64,000 nucleotides of DNA from Doryteuthis pealeii (Eukaryota; Mollusca; Cephalopoda; Myopsida; Loliginidae), in the NCBI GenBank assembly GCA_023376005.1, contig CM042145.1:57367496-57431495 (forward strand), read 5' to 3'. Positions within the stretch are counted from its first letter, which is position 1; each line of letters begins with the position of its first letter. A program made the position numbers and the translations under genes. Shown in pieces: positions 57,437 to 64,000 of this stretch. Under the pieces are notes generated by a model. That model ran no database searches and was not told where the DNA came from. It saw only the letters and a list, made by a program, of their open reading frames with translations.

Positions 57437-57719
57437 TACATATATATATAATCTACATTTTTTTATTTATTCATATTTTTAGCCAAGAAAGTCTTTTGAA
57501 AAAGTTTTTAGAAAAAAAATTATATATAAAAAGCTTGTAGGAAAAAATTTTTTTTTTTCAAAATCATTTACTCCTCACTTCATTTAATTTTTTGGATTTT
57601 CAAGACAAAAAAGAAAAAACAATTTTTTTATTTCCTTCATGTGGGCAATGCTAGGTAACTCTTCTTGACATTATGTTTCTATATAAATGTATTTACAAAA
57701 CTTTTCTGTCATAAGCATG

Positions 57720-58440
57720 ATATGAATTCAAAGTTTTCTTTCTCCTAGACTGGTTAACTAACCAAGACTAAATAACCTAGTCTGCCCTAATATTAACCCA
57801 TAGCTGGGGTAAGAGAGAATAGATGAATTTATTTAGTTTCTGTTTTTTTTTTTGGTTTATGTTTCACTTCATGCCTCAAGGGCATTAGCATAGAGCAGAG
57901 ATCACCAAACTTTTTTCACTGTGGGCCAAATAATTGAAAACATAATGAGCATGGGCCACATTATTATTGTGTTCAATACTTGCTAGACAGAGAAAAAGCT
58001 GTAAAACAAAACTTATCTTTCCATGTTATAATCATGGATGAGTGGTGTAAGATTCACAAAAACAAATTTAACCAACATAATTATTTTTAAAACATTATCA
58101 AAGAACGCAACATTAGCAGAAAGGTTTAGTGAGATTTGTGAAACTAAAGTTTGCCTTTCAAGATATCATCAATTTTTGTTTTGGAATTGCTACATCCAAT
58201 CAAGAGAATTGCTTTCAAATGTTTATCAGTCAATTTCAATTGATGGGTTGATTCCATAGTCAACATCTTAACATGATATTTAAATTTAAATAGTATCAAA
58301 ACGTCTCACATTCCATATGTTTTAACAGACAAATTCAAGTACTGTCAGTGGGCCTGATAAAATGCCCCAGCGGACAATAGTTTGGTGACCCCTGGCATAG
58401 AGTGAAACAAACATCCTCTTCCAAGATTTGAATTGGGGTA
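57720..58440 (-). repeat. SINE-like family B copy split by an hAT element
   Basis: The left part, 57720-57895 (CTCCTAGACTGGTTAACTAA, ACCCATAGCTGGGG, AAGGGCATTAGCATAGAG), continues at 58403-58440 (TGAAACAAACATCCTCTTCC, AAGATTTGAATTGG). Confidence 0.8.
57896..58394 (+). mobile_element. hAT-type non-autonomous element with perfect 8-bp TSD
   Basis: Ends CAGAGATCACCAAAC and GTTTGGTGACCCCTG. It is flanked by GCATAGAG at 57888-57895 and 58395-58402. Length is 499 bp, and the inner sequence matches the 40103-40376 element in reverse. The open frame 58038-58259 may be a remnant of host-like sequence captured by the element or chance; no hAT dimerisation motif was recognised. Confidence 0.95.
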
Positions 58441-58577
58441 GTGATTCCTTTTTCTGATAACTTATACTAAGAATACTATGTATGTAATATAAACCACAAC
58501 ATCATGAAGAGATTGTTATTAGAGCAATACAATTAAATGTCCACAGAAAATAAAGCAATTTCTCACCTAAAGAGTGG

Positions 58578-58800
58578 ATACTCCCCATGGCCTAATGGCT
58601 AACATGCTGGGATGCTACATTGGAATAGGTCAGTTCAAATTCCAGTTGGCCTGTTGAGTTTACTTTTGGACTAATATTATTTGGAAAGGTATGGACCCCT
58701 CATCCCCCACCTATGGGTTAATAGTACCACAACTTTTCTTCTACAAGGATGGTTTTTGTATTAAATAACTCATGAAGGTTGATATGCCATTAAACAAAGA
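58578..58800 (+). repeat. tRNA-derived SINE, family D (full copy)
   Basis: CCATGGCCTAATGGCTAACA (A box), GTTCAAATTCC (B box), TTTTGGACTAATATTATTTG, CACCTATGGGTTAATAGTAC and TGAAGGTTGATATGCC. Confidence 0.85.
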
Positions 58801-58877
58801 AACCAAACCAAACCTCACCCAATATGAAATAGTTTTATCATTTTTTTTAATTATCCACATTAACTGTGACATTCTAC

Positions 58878-59391
58878 AGGGGTAATAACAAAGGTAAGGT
58901 CTCCAAAATATTTAGAAATCACAGAAATGTTTATTATTTATTGTCAATGATGTTTACATCATTCAAACTTTGAATATGTATCTATTTTTCTATATAATCA
59001 CCATTTTTCGGTTGATGTATTTTTGTAGGCACCATGGCAGTTTTTTTCTCACCACCATGTCATTGAGGAAGCGTTGAACCTTGTCATTACAACTTTCCTA
59101 CAACACATTCAGACATTTTTGACAACCATGCATAATTTGGCATACACTTCTGTTAATTGGCGATGAATTTCAATTGGTTTAATATAACTGCACAAACTTC
59201 ACACTTGGCAGTTGTGTCAATAAGGAGCTCCATCAGAAGCAACTGCCAAGCCAAGACTGTGCATGGCAGCAAGGTGCGCTCAGGAGCAGGTGCATGAACA
59301 ACAAACACAACAGTGTTGGTAATAGCTGCACAAACAATTTCTCTACATTCCCAGTGCTTTGGAGACCTTAGTTTTGAGATTATTATCCCCA
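58878..59391 (-). mobile_element. mariner-like deletion derivative, copy 3
   Basis: Starts GGGGTAATAACAAAGGTAAG and ends GAGATTATTATCCCC. The minus strand includes the non-coding 5' region and short HTH remnants, with the same central deletion as 24159-24676. Confidence 0.8.
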
Positions 59392-59394
59392 TAA

Positions 59395-59690
59395 TTAGAA
59401 TTCTTCAACTGTTCCTAAATAAATTCCTAATCTATATGGTTGTAACAGCTGTCCATTCATAATTGACACCTGTTACAAGTGAAACCCAACAAGCCAACAG
59501 TTTCACTAGATATTTAGTCAAACAATAAGAGAAAAAAATAAACTATTAAATTGTCTTTCCTATATTTATTCATTCAACTATTTAAAGAAAAAAAAAATGC
59601 AAAATAACTGAACCTTCTCTTTTTCATATTTAATCAAACTAAATTTACTTTTAATCAAACTCATTTATAGCTTCATGTAGAACTCCATTT
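59395..59690. other. No recognised feature
   Basis: AT-rich sequence with no recognisable gene or repeat. Confidence 0.4.
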
Positions 59691-59694
59691 TCTA

Positions 59695-59880
59695 GGAATT
59701 GCCAAGTTCCAAGTTCGATACAGGTCCTCGTCAACTCAACATGTGAGTACCTGTGCGGTAAAGTGGGAGCTGATGGTAGGTGTGATGCTCCACCTCAGCA
59801 AAAACAATCTTTTTGGTCAAGTGCAAGGGGACAGACTCCCTCACTGTTGGACTGATACTGACAATTTACTTTTACTTATA
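59695..59880 (+). repeat. SINE family A, A box lost
   Basis: AAGTTCGATACAGGTCCTCG, GATGGTAGGTGTGATGCTCC, TTTTTGGTCAAGTGCAAGGG and GATACTGACAATTTACTTTT. Confidence 0.78.
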
Positions 59881-59929
59881 TCTTTAATTGCAAATAAATA
59901 AAAGGAAGTACTTAGCATCTAAATGTTAT

Positions 59930-60345
59930 TTCTCTTGGTTTAGTTTGGTTGGGTTGGGTTTCTTTGTTTAATGGCATATTAACCTCTATGCTGACCCTAA
60001 AGTCCAACCCCCTCCTCATCGTGGCAGGGTGGTGATAACATGGTAGTGTCAGAGCCAAAACCTGGCTAAAGAGGCTCTGGTGAAAATCAAAAGGGCATCT
60101 CCATCATCATCAGGAATAAATGGCTTTTGGTGTACTTGTCACTGCAATTGTGGAAAATCTGCGACAAACAAGGGCATCTCCTTCCCCTGACTGGGATATA
60201 CATGCAGGATTTGGGGACCACTTCTGAATTTCATATTCCTTCATTACTCTTTTCATGAATTCACTAACAGTCTTGTTCATTCAGGATATGGTGAATTCAT
60301 TGGATGGAGCCATCTCAATCAACCCATGGTGCCATCACAATAATA
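59930..60345. other. Unassigned, GC-richer stretch
   Basis: Contains CCTCCTCATCGTGGCAGGGT and TCTGGTGAAAATCAAAAGGG. It may be a retroelement relic, since its composition differs from the flanks, but no protein was recognised. Confidence 0.35.
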
Positions 60346-60349
60346 ATAA

Positions 60350-60500
60350 CAACAACAAACCTCCATGGTTTATTTAATGCCAAAGTTAGCTTTGTAGAAG
60401 AACAGTAGTGATACTATTAACCCATAGCTGGGGGTTAAGGGGATTCATACATTTACCTAAGGGTATTAGTCCAAAAGTGCACATGATAGTGAAACTTTCA
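60350..60500 (-). repeat. SINE family D partial copy
   Basis: CCATGGTTTATTTAATGCCA, GAAGAACAGTAGTGATACTA, ACCCATAGCTGGGGGTTAAG and GGTATTAGTCCAAAAGTGCA. Confidence 0.75.
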
Positions 60501-60504
60501 GAAA

Positions 60505-61110
60505 CTCTGTCAGCTAGGGCTGACTGCACCCCAGTAGATGGGTAAAACCCCACCCCCAATGAGGACACTTGTAGGCCATGGGTGGAAACCCGTGATGCTT
60601 AAGGACAGAATCCTGGTAACTGAGCAGTCCATGACATACAAGATACCACTTTGGCTCTTAATTGGGCTAGACGAGTGGTCGGAGAGGCTCCCTCTCATCA
60701 ATTGGCTAGTCACATTAAACCTAAGCACCTATATGATAGTGCCAACCATATTGCTCTTATGGCAAAACCCCCAACCCTTTTTATCATATGTGTGCTAGAA
60801 GAAGGTGGCTAAGGAACTTGGTGTCCTGGATATGATGTCAAAGTATATTTAGTGGTGAAGTTCCAATTCTGGAGCTCTAGAGAGTGAGGAGTACCCCCCC
60901 ACTTCACTGCCATAACTGCCAGGTCCACCCTGACTTGTAATGTTAGTATTTGTTAGGGTTCCATTTATGGGTTAAATAGATCAAAAAATGAGTTTTAAAA
61001 ACAGGCTGTTTAAAAAAATGAGTTCAAAACTGAATACCTAAAAAGAATGAATGAAACAATAATGTGTTTGGCATAAAATGACCCAAGGGTTGACCTGCCA
61101 TAAAAATAAC
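60505..61110 (-). repeat. Interspersed repeat family C, best preserved copy
   Basis: The plus strand order is CCATGGGTGGAAACCCGTGA, GAGTGGTCGGAGAGGCTCC, AAGCACCTATATGATAGTGC, ATTCTGGAGCTCTAGAGAGT, AGGTCCACCCTGACTTGTAA and TTAGGGTTCCATTTATGGG, ending near GGTTGACCTGCC. Same order as 11345-11760. Confidence 0.75.
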
Positions 61111-61359
61111 CATCCAAGCTTTCAGATTATTCCCTATTATGATGAGGTTAATCCTTAGTGTGTATCTCACTTACTTATCCTTATGCCACTCAGCTGAGGT
61201 CAGTAAATATAAATAATCTGAAAGATTATTAATCATTACACATTGATACCTATATATTTGAGTAATAAACACACAATGAACAAGTTCCCCTAATCTTTAG
61301 CCCCAAAAGTTTGTTTTTATCATATTGCTTGTAATGAACTACAGTAAGCTTCTAATGGG

Positions 61360-61605
61360 GGCACCCATGGTGTAATGGTCAACATCATAGGAAATGGACT
61401 CAGTGCAAGTCCAGGACAAGGCTGTTTGTATTTCATATAGTGCTAATATTCTTGGGAAAGGTATGCATTCAATTATTCTCCTTAAAGCTATCTGTAAATA
61501 GTAATGCAGACTGAGCTCTAACTTTGGTTAGACAAGCAGTTGAGGAGTGGAAAACCGTGAATTAAAACCTGTTAAACTTTGGTTAAGATTTGGAGTCAAA
61601 GATTT
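61360..61605 (+). repeat. SINE-like family B, near full length
   Basis: GGCACCCATGGTGTAATGGT (A box), GTGCAAGTCCAGGACAAGG (B-box region), CTTGGGAAAGGTATGCATTC and GTGAATTAAAACC. Confidence 0.78.
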
Positions 61606-61659
61606 TTGTTCTCACTCCCCAGCCCTGATCATGAATAAGTAAAAAAAAAACAGAGGGGA

Positions 61660-62225
61660 GGCTACATCTCTATTAATAATGGAGATTCAGTCTATTTGTC
61701 TGTAACCAAAACTATGTCACTGCTTACATCACAGTCGTTTCAGGAATTAAGTAAATTAATCAATGAGTATTTAATTTATAGTCAAAATCATTAATACATA
61801 GAATAAATCTCATTTATTAATGAGGTCATTAAGAAAATCCAAGTTACATTTGCCTTAAAACATCCCCTGGTTATTAGTACTTCTAAAATTCAGCAATGTG
61901 TCCATTTATATTACTAAGAAATAAAGGTTTATATAATATATAGTGTGGTCAATTTGCATACTGGTTTTAACAAAACCAGGTTTAATAAATAATTACTTGA
62001 TGTTACTGACCTATTATTGTTTTATTCTCCAACATATTAAAATCAATCTTATGTAATTTTTTTTTATAGAAACCAATTAAAGTATAATTAAAATAAGTGT
62101 AATCTTTTTATATGCATAATTATCTAATTTTGTTAATCTTTTTATTTTGATATCTTTCATTACATTAAAATATAAATACTTATGCAGGAGGGTGTATATT
62201 CTCACTAGTATTTGTAAAAGATGAA
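61660..62225 (-). repeat. Interspersed repeat family T, copy 2
   Basis: Reverse complement of 1830-2345: ATGGAGATTCAGTCTATTTG, GTCTGTAACCAAAACTATGT, ACTGGTTTTAACAAAACCAG and ATTGTTTTATTCTCCAAC. Confidence 0.7.
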
Positions 62226-62229
62226 AAAA

Positions 62230-62980
62230 AAAAACTATTATCTACAAAGAGGCTCTCAGAAATGATCAGAATTTTTCTTTATCTTTTTAAGACTCTTCTT
62301 GTGTATTTTATGTTCTGATGGGTTGGGAAATTCTATTTTTTTCTTAATAACCCAGCTTTTAAGATGTAAACATCTGGTTAAGCTCAAATAAGAGTGTTAG
62401 TAAAGGCAGGAAGTATGAATAAAAAAGCATTCAAAAATTATCTAATAGATTTTTTTCCTGATATAAATGAATGAATGAATCATGAATAATTAGAGAGAGA
62501 GGAGAGCACAAGAATGTTTACTTTTTGTATCTATAAAATCTTGGGTAAATACGTACAATGAGAATTTTAGTGATATATGAGAAGGGTTACCCAACATTGC
62601 CCAGGTGGATGGGATAACATTACATATGAAAGTATTTATTTTTTTATCTAGAAAATTTTAAAAACAGACATATTGTTGCTAAAAATCACATTAAAAAAAT
62701 TGCCAAAAACAATCACCGTAATTAAAACACATGAATCCAAAATTTCAAGATTGCAAGTCTGGATTTGGCCCAGAATGTGTTTAATTTGCTTACAAAATTG
62801 GTATGATTTCAAAATGGTATAATATGTTGGGCTATGACCTCTAGAAGTAAAGTTGAGAAAGTGTGACACACTGACAGGAGCATTTATTATTAGAGATTTT
62901 GACAAAGTTTTTCTAAAATAAAAATGTTTTAAAAAATAATTGTATTCATTACTGAATGAATTAATATATCATATAAGTAG
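62230..62980. other. No recognised feature
   Basis: AT-rich sequence with a (GAAT)n-like patch near 62467. Confidence 0.4.
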
Positions 62981-62985
62981 GTCCA

Positions 62986-63312
62986 TGGAGTCGGAGTCAG
63001 AATTGGAATCAATTAAGGGGTCACTGGAGTCGGAGTCAGAATTGGAATCAATTAAGGGGTCAAGTCGGAGTCAGAATTGAATCAATTAAGGGGTCACTGG
63101 AGTCTGGAGTCGAGTCAGAATTGGAATCAATTAAGGGGTCACTGGAGTCGGAGTCAGAATTGGAATCAATTAAGGGGTCACTGGAGTCGGAGTCAGAATT
63201 GGAATCAATTAAGGGGTCACTGGAGTCGGAGTCAGAATTGGAATCAATTAAGGGGTCACTGGAGTCGGAGTCAGAATTGGAATCAATTAAGGGGTCACTG
63301 GAGTCGGAGTCA
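62986..63312. repeat. 39-bp minisatellite, about 8.5 units
   Basis: The unit is GGAGTCGGAGTCAGAATTGG followed by AATCAATTAAGGGGTCACT. The third unit is shortened and the fourth carries a small rearrangement; the later units are almost identical. Because 39 is a multiple of 3, long open frames appear in two phases; they are artefacts. Confidence 0.96.
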
Positions 63313-63624
63313 GTTGGTAAAACTATACTGATTCCAACTCTAGTTTAATTTATACTTTATATGGCCCTAGTTTAGTCTGTAAAGTTATACAGTGCATACT
63401 CCTTATAAATAGATTATTAAAAAAAAATCACCGTTTTATATTTTATTTATAAGCCATAATCACTTAATTGCATAAAGAGGAGTCAGTCAGAATGAGAGGT
63501 ACCCAAAATAGCAGAGTTGGAGTCAAAGGTTTTGTGTTCTGACTATACAGTCACTTTATACAGGCATCTACTTTTTAAAAATCTTGTATGTGTGAGTGTT
63601 TTTAATGAGTTTAGTGAATACCCA

Positions 63625-63955
63625 TGCAGTGATACTGACAGCTTTTCTTGGGATGCACATATTTGCCTTGAATGAGTCCCGGGAAAATTTATGGGGCCCA
63701 ACTAAAGTTTCTTAATAGATTGTAGGGTTTTTATTTATGATCTGGGGAAACAACTAAAGCCATGTAACTCCTACCTTGTGTAATTAATTTCTAAGAAACT
63801 ATTGAAATGTATTTACAGTTAGGTTGAAATGGTGAGTGAAGAAAAAAGAAAGACACTGGGATACATGGATATGATTTTACTGCATCCTTATAGATTTGTG
63901 TGCGTCAGGGATGCAGGACACGTAACCTATCAGCATCTCTACCCATGTTTATGAA
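63625..63955 (+). repeat. Interspersed repeat family R, copy 2
   Basis: Colinear with 37745-38075 over about 330 bp in the same orientation. Confidence 0.75.
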
Positions 63956-64000
63956 TGCTAGATTTTCTATAACTCATATTCATGGCAGCCATCTTTTTAT

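Noticed and set aside
58038..58259. 73-residue frame inside the hAT element as a functional gene
   Set aside because: No transposase motif, and the related copy at 40103-40376 does not preserve the frame.
61175..61215. Possible upstream SLC7A exon donor (minus-strand GTAAGTGAG)
   Set aside because: The adjacent sequence encodes neither AYGGW nor another LAT segment, and the phase does not match the next acceptor.
63077..63348. Two overlapping repetitive open frames of 75-84 residues
   Set aside because: Both are phases of the 39-bp minisatellite, whose unit length is a multiple of three.

Overview
The window is AT-rich eukaryotic nuclear DNA. It is packed with (TA)n and (CA)n microsatellites, tRNA-derived SINEs, decayed LINE, mariner and hAT elements, and foldback repeats. 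One multi-exon host gene is recognisable. The repeat content and long repeat-filled introns suggest a mollusc, most likely a coleoid cephalopod. That attribution is an inference; no taxon-specific gene was identified.

Host gene: the minus strand from 54534 down to 33649 carries the last eight recognisable coding exons of an SLC7A (LAT-type) heterodimeric amino acid transporter light chain. All eight have AG acceptors, seven have GT donors, phases agree throughout, and the last ends in TAA. They give 763 nt of CDS, about 253 residues, from the loop after TM6 to the C-terminus. The 5' exons were not found up to position 64000 and probably lie beyond it. Introns are 1.4-4.9 kb and filled with repeats.

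Layout: 1-690 is a broken LINE reverse transcriptase. 700-20,000 is intergenic repeat land, with a SINE-like family, a 1.8-kb repeat present twice (about 7.03 and 15.24 kb), a degenerate tandem array (14.5-15.2 kb) and long palindromes. 20-33 kb holds LINE 3' ends, a mariner deletion derivative, a foldback element and small palindromic MITEs. 33.6-54.5 kb is the transporter gene, with a 1.6-kb foldback in its last intron, hAT and mariner remnants, and inverted repeat copies in introns on either side of two exons. 54.5-64 kb is again repeats: an hAT element with perfect 8-bp target duplications, foldbacks and a 39-bp minisatellite.

The most interesting signal is a set of hammerhead-ribozyme-like motifs (CUGANGA, hairpin, GAAA). 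Several sit about 60-170 nt before a GTCGGATT motif that is itself beside a (TA)n or (CA)n tract. This recurring order resembles the ends of Penelope-like retroelements and is described under findings. A second theme is long intronic inverted repeats in the transporter pre-mRNA that could form double-stranded RNA.
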